A stretch of 64,000 nt of DNA. It comes from Aurantiochytrium sp. KH105 (Eukaryota > Sar > Bigyra > Thraustochytrida > Thraustochytriidae). The DNA is taken from positions 158,968 through 222,967 of the forward strand of contig BGKB01000113.1 in the NCBI GenBank assembly GCA_003116975.1, given 5' to 3'. The notes beneath the pieces were generated by a model. That model saw nothing but the letters and a program-made list of their open reading frames with translations. It had not been told where the DNA came from and made no database searches. The position numbers and the translations under genes are program-made. Positions 38,284-48,540 of this stretch are shown one piece after another. Within the stretch, counting starts at the first letter, position 1; every line of letters starts with the position of its first letter.

Positions 38284-38618
38284 CTGGGAGGCCCAGCGAG
38301 CGAGGAGCGAAGGAGCGAAGGAGCGAGCCTGGGCGGTCGTTGCCAGCATCTGGCATCTCTCTCTCTCGTTATCTCGATAACGTCGCGCCGCCGAGGCCGA
38401 GGCCGCGCAGACGCGCGCGCGCGCGGAGGCGGAGGGGGAGAGCAGGTCGCGAGCTCGGTCGCGAAAGGACGCGGCGAACTTGGCGCGCGCGGAGGGGTTT
38501 TCTTGGCGAAGACTCGCCACGAGAAACGGCGACACCAAAGATAGAGTAAGGCGCAAGCGCGCCGGGTCGCTTGCTTGTGCTCTCGGGCCGTACGCGCCGC
38601 GCTAGCTCTCTCAAAACC
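36872..38618. other. Long divergent intergenic region, STT3 / NUP160
   Basis: This 1.75-kb gap is GC-rich toward NUP160 and contains a G9 run near 36950, an ACGC run near 37905-37925 and a CAGG array at 38251-38284. I find no supported gene; open frames in it are low-complexity and Arg-rich. Confidence 0.55.
38251..38284. repeat. CAGG tetranucleotide array
   Basis: About eight tandem GCAG/CAGG units upstream of the NUP160 gene, the same motif as at 7112-7152. Confidence 0.9.
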
Positions 38619-41600
38619 ATGCAACATCAACAGCAGGAGGAGCAGCAGCGAACCGAAGGGCAAAGGCTCGTAAACGAAGTCGAACACCCGCAAGAAGCTT
38701 TTGGATGCGAGCGCGAGATCCCGCTCGTGGACTTTGAGGATCCGCGGTGGAAATGGCGAACCCGCAAGTTGCTGCGAAGGTCCGAAGGCTGGCTCGGACG
38801 CGATGCCGACCATGTCAACGACGGCAATAAAGTGGCAGAAGAGGATGCGGAGAATGCTGACGATATGGATGAGCGTGACGCCCAGCGTCGCGGTTTGGCA
38901 CAAAGTGCTGTCGAACCTGCGGGAGCGGCGTTTGGTGCGCAAGACCTTGGCGGCGTGTTCCGCTTTGTCAAGGAAAACGAGTACGCGGACTCGGACAAGT
39001 CAGCGTGCAAACAGCGTCTCATTGTGTGGCGGGCGCTGACTCGGGCAAACGTGCTCGAGGTACTCGACATTTCCATGGATGGAGACCTGCAAGACTGCGC
39101 AGTCCGCTTTACACTCCCCCGCGGCAAGCAGCTTGCTGTCGATGGCCTTGCGTGGATGGAGAACAATGGCCATCTGGTTCTCTGCGTGTGTTTTACGGAC
39201 GGCGACGCCGCAACCTTGTTCTTTAGGAATCACCCCTTTACCGACGACGAATCGCGGAGGTGCTTTCCCGAGCGATCCTTTCTCTCTGACAAGGGAGAAG
39301 GCTCACTTGTTCGCGTTATGTGCCAAGACAAAATTCATTCCGTGGGCGCGTGCTGCTGGTTCACAGATGCGCATGCCACGATCCACCTCGCTACGGGTCC
39401 GGACCGCATTGATGCTGGAGGTCACGGCGTAGGCCATGACGGCGTGAACCACGAAGGCGCGGGGCACGAGGGCGCAGGTAATGGAGAGGCCAGCTCGGGC
39501 AGCTCAGGCCCGCCACCCATCACATGCACGGTCTTTCCCGACAATCTCTTTTCCTCTGGGCGAAGTGGGTCCGGTGGCGGGGCAGGCTCTGGCAGGGCGT
39601 CAGCGGACCACGCTGCCTTTCAGCTCACAGACACTTCGCTCACCCAGCGGCTGTGGACCGGCTTCTTGAAGCGGTCGACAGGAGGCGCCGACTCGAGTGG
39701 TTCTCGCGTCGAGGTGGTGCAGCTGCGCTCGCTGCGCCGACGACAAGGCGAAAACGATGAAACCTTTCTCTTTGCCATTTATTCGGATGGCAAGGCGCGC
39801 GTTTGGTCCGTGTCGAGGCGCGCCTGTCGCAGCGAGATTGACCTTCTTGCTGCCGCTGCCGCAACCAAGTCTGGCCTGGCAGACGCAGGCACAAATAAGT
39901 CAGCAACCTCGTCCGCCTCGGGATCAAGCGCGCGGGGTCATGTGGAGCAAGCCTGGATTGAAAGCTGGCTCGGCGGCGCCGAGGACACCTTTGGAACCAA
40001 ACGCAAGCTCGTACTTGCCGTGGCGCTGCGCATGTCTTCGGGCCGTCCTCTTCTCCTAGCGCTCGACGGCTGGCTCGCCATCAACAACATTAATCTGATG
40101 GATACGAACATTCGCCAGCTGCTGGGCGACTCTGAGGTCAAGCGTCTCCGTGGGTTTCGCATCGTGGACGTTTCGTTCGAGAGCGCTGGTCAGGCGCGTT
40201 CCGTTTGGTGGCGGCCTACGGGTGCGCAGAGCACAATGATGATGAGACATGCGCTGGCAGGCGTTGCGGCTTCGGCAGGCGAGGGAAATGCAGACCTGCA
40301 CAACATTTCCTTTGAAAGCGACCGCAAGGTGCTGCTGGAGGCGGACGCTGCCCAGTTCGAGGCCCAGCGCGATGCGTTTTCTGCGGAGGGACTCGTCAAG
40401 CAATGCTTGTCTCGTCTTGATTTGCCAGGCCGCTTTTCCACGACAGACTTGTGCGAAGGTTTGGCTTCCTTTTTTGGAACTAAGGCTATTCAAGGCTTGC
40501 ATGCCGAGCGTGGCAATGATGGACATCTGGCTCGTGATGCTGTCGTCGGTCTGGCGGAACGCATGCTCCGCGCGAGCTTGTTCCAGGACATGACTGTCTC
40601 ACAAGACGCCATTATTATGTGTGAGCGCCTCATTGACGACTGCGAGCACGCATGGCTTCGAGGGCATCGCCCGCTGTGTTTGAGCGCGTCGCAGACCGGA
40701 CGTGCCATCGTCGTGAGGCGCAGTGGTGCCTTTTCTTTTTGCGCTGCCGACTGGTCCGAGGTGGCTCTCTGCGGCGGCAAAGTTGATCAGGACGTGGCCG
40801 CGACGGCCAAGGCCGCCAACACGTTGCGTACTGTGCTGGCGCGTCTTGAAGGCCGCTTGGTGCGAGCCTGGGGTTCGAGTCTACTATTGGAAACTGTTAA
40901 CGAGCACCTTGACGAAATGGATACGGAGCTTTTGGCCGAAGCCATTGAGCCGCTCATGCAGCGGTGGCAGGACCCGGATACCTTTTATGGTCGTCTCGAA
41001 ACGGTCGTCGGCAAGCTTGTGCCGTCCCCGGCGACTGAAGCCTCCCGCGATGAGGACAATAATATGGACGAAAACGATGACAACGACGACAATGCAACAA
41101 TGATGATGGATGGCGTCTCTGAGCCTCGTGGTCGTGGCAAGTCGACCAAGTCCCGCAAGAGCATCGAGGCGGAAATGCGGTGTGCGGCGCTCAAGCAAGC
41201 TCTCTTTGCTCGTGGCAGAATTGTGCTTGGTGCTCTCGTCATTGGCCAGGGCGCAGCGCGCGGAGCCCTTGGCCTGGCGTCGCGCCAGGCTCTCTTTGGT
41301 CACATTGCCGCGCACTCGTTTGTACAGCGTGCTGCTGCAGCGTGCGGAGCGCTCTTGCTCGCGCAGCTGCTCGGTCGCGCCCGGCCGTGCCCAGAAACGC
41401 GGTCCATGGAATGGCTGCGACAGCACACCTTGAACATGCCTCGCACACAGGCCGCTGGCCCGGCCCGCGAGGGTGCCACATCTGTACTGGGTCTTTGGAT
41501 GGATCGTGCCTTGCGGAAACCTTTGCACGGAGCGGGCACGGATGCCTTGGTCGGTCACCTTTGCGACGTCAGAGGCGGCATGCTTCCCTTTGCCGACCGC

Positions 41601-43343
41601 GAGCAGCAGTACGAGGTGCTCGGCGTTCTGGCGCAGTATGTAAATGAGACGACCCAGCCTGATGATGTCGTCGCCAACGAACAGCAGGACCAGGCCCCTG
41701 ATGCGGCGTACAAGCGGTTCTATCCCGGTAACCTTGGCGATCAATGCCGGTACACGAGCTTGCTGCAGGCCAAGGCTCGGCTTTGGGCCGAAGTCAAAGC
41801 TGGGTCGGGAGCAGCGACATTTTCGCCGGCGTTGTTGGTAGATGCAGGTGCCTCGGGAAGTGCCTTGGAGCTCTTTCAGGCAGCAACCCCCGTCGCAGAT
41901 AAGGCGGCGCGACACGCGTACTACATTATGGTAATGAAACTCTTTGAGGACGCTCAGCAGCGGCGCGAAGCCATTGACTTTGCGATGCGAGCCATCAAAC
42001 TCGGCGCGGGTGCTTCTCGAAATCACGACGACGGCGTTCTCTGCGCGCGACTCTTTGCTCTCGCCATGGAACCCACGGTCCGCGACTACAAGGCGGCACT
42101 GAGTGCAGCGCGCTTGTACCCGCGCGCCTCGGATGAGGGTGGCGACAGCGCAATGGATCGCGACGAGGAATTTGAAGACGAAGGTGACAAGTACATTGGC
42201 CAGCTCGTATCGGCCATGGTGGAGCGTGGCGAGGTCCGCGAGCTGTGCGAGCTTCCCTTTCAGTGCTACAGCGAAAAGACCTGGAAGGATGTGGTCATGC
42301 GCACGCTTGAACGTAAAACCCAAGAGGATACGGCTTTGCCAAAGTACCGCGGGGACACGACCTCTTTTCACACGTTGTTTACGTTTTGTATTCACCACGC
42401 GCGTTATCACGAGGCGGCCATGTGCATGTATGACTTGGCACAGCGATTAAAAGCTAGCGTGCAGGCCAACTCGGGCGGGCAGTGGCACCTTCTTCAGGCG
42501 CAGAGCTTGCAAGACGCGCTTTCTTCGTGTTTGATGGCGCTGCGATTGATTCCGGACGGGAAGGCGACGCTGTTCATTCGGAGCCCCGACGCTGGCTGCG
42601 AAGCACTCGAGCTCGCAGAGGTCGAAGGGCAGTTTGCAGTCGCCGCAGGGGCAGTGCGATTGCTCACGGCGCGGCAAGATGGCATGGTTCGTCTCGACGC
42701 TGGATCTCTCGTTCCCGCTCTTTTGGACGCAGGCCTCGCTGATACGGCGACGGACCTCATTGTCCGCTTTAAAATGGATGCGACCCCGGTCTTTGAGTAT
42801 CTCTCGTTGCAGTGTCTGCGAGGCAGGCAGCCGTGGGCGGTTCTGCAGCGACAGCTCAAGGTCCTGGACAGCGCGCCTTTGAGTGTAGATGCGAGCAAGA
42901 ATGGAACTATGGTGAATACATACAAGTATCACTTGGTAGTGCTGGAGACTCTTTTGCGCGCCAAGCCCGATCTGGAGCTGCCGCAGTGGTTGCAGGCCTC
43001 GTTTCGCTGTTGGGGTAACTTTTCTCAAGATATGCAATCGCCTGACGAGCATGTTTTTGTGCGACCTGCTGGCTCAATGGCGGCGCGAGCACCAGCTGCT
43101 CAGCTGCGCGTTCTCATCACGTACGATCGTCTTGAGGAGGCGCTCGCACTCGCGGCGGATCTCGTCGAGGATGCCTCTTATGCTACAGAGATCGATTCAC
43201 CTTTGGTGCTTCCGATCAAAACGTTGGACATTTTGATCACGCGCGCCGAGAAACATTCAGATCTTCGCGCTGGCCTCGACAGACTCAAGAGGGCACTTTA
43301 CGAGTTGGCTTCCATGGATGCGCCGGCGCTGGGTCCATTTTAG
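38619..43343 (+). CDS. NUP160: NUP160/NUP120-type nuclear pore protein
   Basis: This 1574-aa protein is a Y-complex nuclear pore scaffold candidate. An N-terminal beta-propeller-like region (about 1-700) includes LDISMDGDLQDCAVRF, VWSVSRRACRSEIDLL and WLAINN-type blades with Gly/Ser/Asn loops. The C-terminal half is alpha-helical solenoid with recognisable segments: AYKRFYPGNLGDQCRYTSLL, REAIDFAMRAIKLG, FHTLFTFCIHHARYHEAAMC and NTYKYHLVVLETLLRAKPD. The EAA-x-CMYDLAQRL segment resembles the NUP160 helix pair in animal proteins. Mid-protein there is an acidic Asn/Asp stretch. The frame begins upstream at a TTG (38571); the first ATG is at 38619 (AAAACCATGC). It converges on the next gene with 165 bp between stops. 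Confidence 0.8.
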   Translation: MQHQQQEEQQRTEGQRLVNEVEHPQEAFGCEREIPLVDFEDPRWKWRTRKLLRRSEGWLGRDADHVNDGNKVAEEDAENADDMDERDAQRRGLAQSAVEPAGAAFGAQDLGGVFRFVKENEYADSDKSACKQRLIVWRALTRANVLEVLDISMDGDLQDCAVRFTLPRGKQLAVDGLAWMENNGHLVLCVCFTDGDAATLFFRNHPFTDDESRRCFPERSFLSDKGEGSLVRVMCQDKIHSVGACCWFTDAHATIHLATGPDRIDAGGHGVGHDGVNHEGAGHEGAGNGEASSGSSGPPPITCTVFPDNLFSSGRSGSGGGAGSGRASADHAAFQLTDTSLTQRLWTGFLKRSTGGADSSGSRVEVVQLRSLRRRQGENDETFLFAIYSDGKARVWSVSRRACRSEIDLLAAAAATKSGLADAGTNKSATSSASGSSARGHVEQAWIESWLGGAEDTFGTKRKLVLAVALRMSSGRPLLLALDGWLAINNINLMDTNIRQLLGDSEVKRLRGFRIVDVSFESAGQARSVWWRPTGAQSTMMMRHALAGVAASAGEGNADLHNISFESDRKVLLEADAAQFEAQRDAFSAEGLVKQCLSRLDLPGRFSTTDLCEGLASFFGTKAIQGLHAERGNDGHLARDAVVGLAERMLRASLFQDMTVSQDAIIMCERLIDDCEHAWLRGHRPLCLSASQTGRAIVVRRSGAFSFCAADWSEVALCGGKVDQDVAATAKAANTLRTVLARLEGRLVRAWGSSLLLETVNEHLDEMDTELLAEAIEPLMQRWQDPDTFYGRLETVVGKLVPSPATEASRDEDNNMDENDDNDDNATMMMDGVSEPRGRGKSTKSRKSIEAEMRCAALKQALFARGRIVLGALVIGQGAARGALGLASRQALFGHIAAHSFVQRAAAACGALLLAQLLGRARPCPETRSMEWLRQHTLNMPRTQAAGPAREGATSVLGLWMDRALRKPLHGAGTDALVGHLCDVRGGMLPFADREQQYEVLGVLAQYVNETTQPDDVVANEQQDQAPDAAYKRFYPGNLGDQCRYTSLLQAKARLWAEVKAGSGAATFSPALLVDAGASGSALELFQAATPVADKAARHAYYIMVMKLFEDAQQRREAIDFAMRAIKLGAGASRNHDDGVLCARLFALAMEPTVRDYKAALSAARLYPRASDEGGDSAMDRDEEFEDEGDKYIGQLVSAMVERGEVRELCELPFQCYSEKTWKDVVMRTLERKTQEDTALPKYRGDTTSFHTLFTFCIHHARYHEAAMCMYDLAQRLKASVQANSGGQWHLLQAQSLQDALSSCLMALRLIPDGKATLFIRSPDAGCEALELAEVEGQFAVAAGAVRLLTARQDGMVRLDAGSLVPALLDAGLADTATDLIVRFKMDATPVFEYLSLQCLRGRQPWAVLQRQLKVLDSAPLSVDASKNGTMVNTYKYHLVVLETLLRAKPDLELPQWLQASFRCWGNFSQDMQSPDEHVFVRPAGSMAARAPAAQLRVLITYDRLEEALALAADLVEDASYATEIDSPLVLPIKTLDILITRAEKHSDLRAGLDRLKRALYELASMDAPALGPF

Positions 43344-43508
43344 TCCTGATAGTTTTTTGTTTTTCTCTAGCAAGCGGGATGATGTACGATGCACAAACGC
43401 GGGGACAATGAGGTGGTGCTTGCGATGCAATGTGAGCAAACGAAAAATAAAACAACAATAGTTTTCAAAAAAATACCAGATTATCACATTGCATTGTTCG
43501 ATACAAGT

Positions 43509-46500
43509 TTACGGCGTAAGTTCAATAGCACCTTGATGAGGCTCTTGATTCGTATTCGGACTCTGCAGTGCCTTGAGCCTTTGCAAGAGATCCTCTTCTT
43601 GTACGCGACCCGCTTCAAGCGCCTGAGCAAGGTCCTCGAGAGATTGCACGCGATCGGCGCGCGCGGTACGAAGTGCATCGACACGCTCGCCAACTTGTAC
43701 GAGTGCTGGGCCGCGAAGATCGTGAAGACGCGTCAAAAGCTTGCGAAACTTGGCCTGCGAGATAAGATCGTCCTTTTCGAGCTGCTCCGTCTTGCGTACG
43801 AAGAGTTTGCTGATACGAGTAAAGGCGGCCTTTGTGAGGTCCTCGGAAAAGTCATATGCGCCGTCTTTTTTCAGTCGAATCTCACCCGTGGGTCGCAGCA
43901 CATTAGCGCCCTCGACTAGAACCGTGTGGGCTTCTTGGCAAAGTTTCGCAATGCGCAAGATGAGTTGCGTCGTATCGCACGAAAGGGAATGCTCGCGCAC
44001 GACTTCGGCGGCCTGCTTGACCGGGACTTTGGCCTTGACTTGAGGAAGTTCTTGAAAGTATTGTTTAAGGCTCTCGACTGCATCGAGACAAAGCGTGGTG
44101 ACTTGGCCGTAGGCCTTTTTGCGTGCTTCAAGCTCGCGAATCTCGATGAGTCGCTCGTCAAATAGTTTTAGGCGCTTGTCCTTGAGTCGCTGAATGTGCT
44201 CTGCAAGAACTGCTGACTCGTCGTTAAGGTTCGTCTCGAGCGTCCGGAGCTCTTGTGATACGCTGTGTCGCGCAGCCTTTTGCTGATGCATGCGGTCTCG
44301 GACGTCGCGAAGATCTTGGGCAATTTGCACCGTGTCTACATTCTCGCTGGCTGGGATACTTTCGAGAGCGCCTGAATCCACGACTCCCCAGCCCGGTGCG
44401 CCTCGAACGTAGCGAAAGTCATTTTCTGAGGCAAAGCGATGCTCGAAGCCAAAGTAAACTTGCGGCAAGGAGCCAAAGTCGTCAATTTCCATGGCCACGT
44501 GCTCGTCCAGACACGAAGGCGGAATACACATTTCCCGAAAGTGAATGTGCGAACAATGGTCGGTAACGGTTGCTGTCCAGGCGGCTGCCTGCTTTGGAGC
44601 GGGATGAAGAAGCGTGATTGTGTCTGCCGTAATCTCTCGGCGCGCTGCGTGCTGGGCAAACCGCACAAGAGCCTCTGCGGCATCTTCCCGCTGGTCCTTG
44701 TCCATGGCTGACCCAAGAGCAACAACAATCGCACCTGCGGCGCCTGCTGGAGCTTGCAAAAGGACTTCATCCAGAGCGGCGCCAACATTTGACGCATCTT
44801 GTGCAGTTACCAGATAGAACGGCGTTGACGATTCTGGACGACCATTTTCAGAAGGCATGAAGGACGGTGCAAAGGGCGCAAAGTACTCTTGTAAGGTCTT
44901 GGCACATGCGGGGTGGAGGTTTTTGTATGGTGGCGCTGCAACCCATGTGCATGTGTTTTGCATGAGAGACGCGAGAGCAGGGCGTGAGCTTAGCCAGAAG
45001 CGTACGGCAGCTCGTGTTTGTTCCGAGGTGCGCAAGGTGACGAGCTCCTCCCATGGGATCCATCCTCCGAGATGGAGTACGGGCGCTCCTGCAGGCAGCG
45101 CGGCGCCACATGCAAGGAGCGCGTCAGCTGCGCCAATTTCGCTCGAGGCGCCATTGATTGCTACGAGTTCCTGAAGCGAGGCATGACCATCGATGGGCGC
45201 AAGGAGCTCACAGCTCGCAAGATGATAGTTGCGACCAACAGCAACATCGATCCGAAAACGGAACCCAGGCACGAGTCCATGGCAGGTGATGACTTCGGGA
45301 CGATTGGCTTGCAATCGCGCAAGACGCGAGTCATAAACGTGACCATGTGCATAGTCATTGTCAAGACCCACGACGGTAATGGTTGCCACGCAGGGGCGGT
45401 CCATTTCAATGATGAGGTCAACTGAGGAGGGAGTGAGACGCGTGAGTGCGGGCCCAAAGGTCGGTGAAGGGAGCAGAGCTTGATGATGGTCCTCGTCGGT
45501 GCGAAAGTATGCGAGTGAGCTGAGACTTTGCGAAAGCGCGTCATTGGGAACATAGTCAAAGGCTTCTTTGAGAGATGTTGTCTCGAGCACCGGTTCGGCG
45601 GCAACTTGGGTCCAATCATAGTCACTCGCGAGAACAACCTGGGTTAGGGTAGCCGGCGGTTTCGATGGCGCCTCCTGCTGGACGCGCTGTGTGATTGTGC
45701 CCCATCCTGCCTCTGCGGGCTGGGCATTCGTGACGACAATATAAATGGGCCGGGATACGGGTTCGGCTTGTTGCCATTCGGCCAAAGCAAAGAGAAGCTC
45801 TTCATTGATTCGTCTTGCGTCACGATCGCCGTGCTCGCCGCGTCGACCGAGCAGAGGGGCATCGCAATCGATTACGAAGTAGAGTTTGGGAGAGCTCAGG
45901 CAAGGCTCTCTTGTCAATTCCCTGCGAAGTTCTGTCGAGAGAAGATGAGCTGGTCCTTTGGCTGGGCACGCAAGAATGACCATGCCTGACTGGTTCGCGA
46001 GCGGTACTTTACAAAAGACCTGATCTTGTTTGTACATGGCAATGATTTTGCCGCGAGGAAGGCTTAGTTTAAGACTTGCGTTGCTGTCGAGTGGCCTTGT
46101 TTTTACAAGAACATCACACATGCTGAGCGGGCGGAGCGTCTCGTGACCGAGGTCAGGCGAGACAGCACTGCTTGCACTGATGAGGACGCAAGATGGATTC
46201 CCTGGAGTGAACGAGGTTTGTCGACGATGCGCCGAGGCAGAATCGAGCGTGACGCACGCGCGTGCGCCGTGGGGAAGCAAATGCGCAGGCATGGGTATTG
46301 CGATGCAAGCGTTTGCATCTGTACGCAATTTGCGGGTGTATACGCAATTGGAGGAAGTCCTGGGCAGGTAGCCCACAAGATTTGGGAGCTCCGAGGCAAA
46401 GGGGAGGTCGAGCATACTGATCGACATGGTGAGGCGCGAGTTGGGACTCGAGGTCTTTGCAACGAGAGTGTGAGTGTTTCCGTCTCTAATTTCGACCCAG

Positions 46501-47333
46501 GGCCCCTGAAGAATCCATACGGGGTTGCTCCTCCTGCATTCTTCATCGTCCAAATCGTCATCTTCGTCCTCATTGTCGGCGTCTTGAACGTCTTGGTGCT
46601 GGTTTGTTGTTGTTGATGGCGATGGCGATGGTGGTATTGTAGATTTCGTTTCAATTGCAGTAAGGCGGGGGAGGTTGTCGATGCTTGTATTGAGATGAGC
46701 TGTAAGCCGTTCAAAGGTATAAACGCATTCCGGCAAGAGCAAGGGTTGCTGAAGTATGTGGCTGGACTGGATCCATTGAGCAAAATCGCTACGACTGAGC
46801 CGCGCGTAGCGCTGCTCGGGGCTGGAGGCACAAATCTTGGAAAAGAGGTCGTCGACCCAGCGCGCCACGTCACGTTCGCTGGCCTGAGGCACGAGGTCGC
46901 CGAGACGAGAAGCAGCGCGCGCCGCGATGGTGCAAAGCGCAAGAACCTGGTCCTCGACGAGTTCGCCATACTCGTGTTCGTCGAAAAGGTCAAAGATGAA
47001 GTAGAGTTTTTCTTGCGGCGAGCCCTTGCAAAGCATCGCGAGACCGCAGAGGGCTTCGAGAACAGAAACTTCAGCATCGTCGTCGTTGATCCCGTAGATG
47101 TCGTCATTGTCCGCAAAGGTGTCTGCCATTTGCTGCGCGATAGCGACGGGTACGAGCGGTGGTCGACCGGGCGCTCGTGCGAGGAGGGCGACAAAGTCGC
47201 GTTTGGGCATGTCGGAGAGTTCGACACATTGGAGACCTGGGTTGTACCAGGACTTGAACCTCTGGCGAAGGACTTGTACCTGGTCGAGCGGCCAGTGCGC
47301 CACCCACCTGAGCGCATCGAGGGCCGCGGCCAT
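43509..47333 (-). CDS. Large EF-hand-like / coiled-coil protein, family not recognised
   Basis: This 1274-aa protein begins with a recoverin/calcineurin-B-like helical region (about 10-210). The EF-hand-like segment YFIFDLFDEHEYGELVEDQV has a degenerate loop (no acid at position 12). An acidic linker with DEDDDLDDEE follows. The middle (260-960) is a beta-rich region, including VDLIIEMDRPCVATITVVGL, APVLHLGGWIPWEEL and LYFVIDCDAPLLG. This looks loosely like metallophosphatase-type (PhoD-like) folds, but no complete metal-binding set is visible. The last ~300 residues form coiled coil (for example LRDVRDRMHQQKAARHSV). EF-hand proteins fused to phosphatase-like domains are common in stramenopiles, so a pseudo-phosphatase is possible; this is inference. 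I do not assign a function. Confidence 0.75.
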   Translation of the reverse strand: MAAALDALRWVAHWPLDQVQVLRQRFKSWYNPGLQCVELSDMPKRDFVALLARAPGRPPLVPVAIAQQMADTFADNDDIYGINDDDAEVSVLEALCGLAMLCKGSPQEKLYFIFDLFDEHEYGELVEDQVLALCTIAARAASRLGDLVPQASERDVARWVDDLFSKICASSPEQRYARLSRSDFAQWIQSSHILQQPLLLPECVYTFERLTAHLNTSIDNLPRLTAIETKSTIPPSPSPSTTTNQHQDVQDADNEDEDDDLDDEECRRSNPVWILQGPWVEIRDGNTHTLVAKTSSPNSRLTMSISMLDLPFASELPNLVGYLPRTSSNCVYTRKLRTDANACIAIPMPAHLLPHGARACVTLDSASAHRRQTSFTPGNPSCVLISASSAVSPDLGHETLRPLSMCDVLVKTRPLDSNASLKLSLPRGKIIAMYKQDQVFCKVPLANQSGMVILACPAKGPAHLLSTELRRELTREPCLSSPKLYFVIDCDAPLLGRRGEHGDRDARRINEELLFALAEWQQAEPVSRPIYIVVTNAQPAEAGWGTITQRVQQEAPSKPPATLTQVVLASDYDWTQVAAEPVLETTSLKEAFDYVPNDALSQSLSSLAYFRTDEDHHQALLPSPTFGPALTRLTPSSVDLIIEMDRPCVATITVVGLDNDYAHGHVYDSRLARLQANRPEVITCHGLVPGFRFRIDVAVGRNYHLASCELLAPIDGHASLQELVAINGASSEIGAADALLACGAALPAGAPVLHLGGWIPWEELVTLRTSEQTRAAVRFWLSSRPALASLMQNTCTWVAAPPYKNLHPACAKTLQEYFAPFAPSFMPSENGRPESSTPFYLVTAQDASNVGAALDEVLLQAPAGAAGAIVVALGSAMDKDQREDAAEALVRFAQHAARREITADTITLLHPAPKQAAAWTATVTDHCSHIHFREMCIPPSCLDEHVAMEIDDFGSLPQVYFGFEHRFASENDFRYVRGAPGWGVVDSGALESIPASENVDTVQIAQDLRDVRDRMHQQKAARHSVSQELRTLETNLNDESAVLAEHIQRLKDKRLKLFDERLIEIRELEARKKAYGQVTTLCLDAVESLKQYFQELPQVKAKVPVKQAAEVVREHSLSCDTTQLILRIAKLCQEAHTVLVEGANVLRPTGEIRLKKDGAYDFSEDLTKAAFTRISKLFVRKTEQLEKDDLISQAKFRKLLTRLHDLRGPALVQVGERVDALRTARADRVQSLEDLAQALEAGRVQEEDLLQRLKALQSPNTNQEPHQGAIELTP

Positions 47334-48540
47334 CCTGCGTTAGGGGCCTTGCCTCTTGAGCAGGCACTTTGGGCTCCCTCCCTGCCAGCCAGAGTACCGT
47401 TGGCGGTGTGTGCCTCCTTCTTCACCTCGGGACTTATCAATGTTGGGTCCCTCCTCCCATACGACGAGGCCGCCTCTTTCTCTGATAAGTTCCGCACGAT
47501 CGACGTGGAGGCGCCTGGGCGCTGCCGCAGGGCGCGCTCGGTCATCCTGGTGCAGCTGTTGCTGTTGCTGTTGCTCTCGTCGCGGCGGCGACCATCCTGA
47601 GTCGCGTGTGACTGTGCAAGGCGGTGCAGCTTCTCACCTTGAATGATCGATTGACCATTGCATTTGTTGATTGATTGACTGTGACACATTTTTTTTATAG
47701 CCTAAACCTAAATTGTCATTTTCTATTGATTTTCACTGTCGTTGATTGACCTGCCCCGCCACGCTGGCTGCCAGCTCACACACTGTGTATAGGCTATGAT
47801 TTCATTTGGTTGCACGTGGTCGCTTGTTTGTGTGTCTCGCCTCCTGCTGTGCACAAGTCGAGGGAGGGGACTCGAGTCCCTCCCTCCCTCCCTCCGTCCC
47901 TCCCTCTCCGCTCGTCGTCGCTCGGTCCCGTGGATCCTCGCCGGCCGCGCCGCTCGATCGAGGCATCGCGCGCCCGCTCGCTGCCCCCTTCGAGGCCTCC
48001 CTCCCTCCCTCCTCTTTCTTTCCCTCCTCCCTCCCTCCCTCTCTCCCGCGAGCAGGCGGGCAGGCAGGCGGGCAGGCGGGCAGACGGGCGGGCTCCGGAG
48101 CGCAGGAAGCTCGGCTTCGTGGCGGCGCGTGCGGGCGGCGCGCGCAGCTGCAGCAGCGGCAGCGGGCAGGCGGGCGGGCAGGCGCAGCTGCAGTCGGCGA
48201 GGCGGCGCGGCGGGCAGCAGACCCGGCGCGAGGAGAGCAGAGGAAGGCAGAGCGGCCAGCGAGCGCGTGCGCGGGCGCGTGCGGCGTGGGGAAGCAGCTG
48301 GGGCAGGCGCCTTGTGCACGCGGAGCAGAGCAGAGCAGAGCAGAGCAGAGCAGAGCAGAGCAGAGCAGAGCAGAGCAGAGCAGAGCAGGTCCATTCCGGG
48401 CAAACGTGACGCGGCCGCGGGCGAGCACGCGAGCGCGAGCAGGCGCGCGCGAGCTGGCGGGAGAGCGGCGCGGGAGACGGTGGAGCGCGCGAGCGGGCGC
48501 GAGCGTCATTGGGCGAAGCGAAGCGGCAGCGGGCGGGACG
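47334..48540. other. Divergent intergenic region with dense short repeats
   Basis: No gene is supported. It contains CTCC-rich tracts at about 47880-47905 and 48000-48050, GCAGGCGG-type repeats at about 48050-48090 and 48160-48185, and a GCAGA array at 48324-48387. The open frame that reaches the WW gene from 47806 translates these repeats. Confidence 0.55.
48324..48387. repeat. GCAGA pentanucleotide array (about 13 copies)
   Basis: Perfect GCAGA/AGAGC units over 64 bp lie upstream of the WW-domain gene. The tract is a good candidate for length polymorphism. Confidence 0.95.

Noticed and set aside
40884-42410. 508-codon open frame antisense to NUP160
   Set aside because: Same cause as above: high third-position GC leaves the opposite frame free of stops. 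No domain seen.
47806-48540. Upstream extension of the WW-domain gene (245 codons)
   Set aside because: Encodes only repeat-derived sequence such as the GCAGA array; no ATG.
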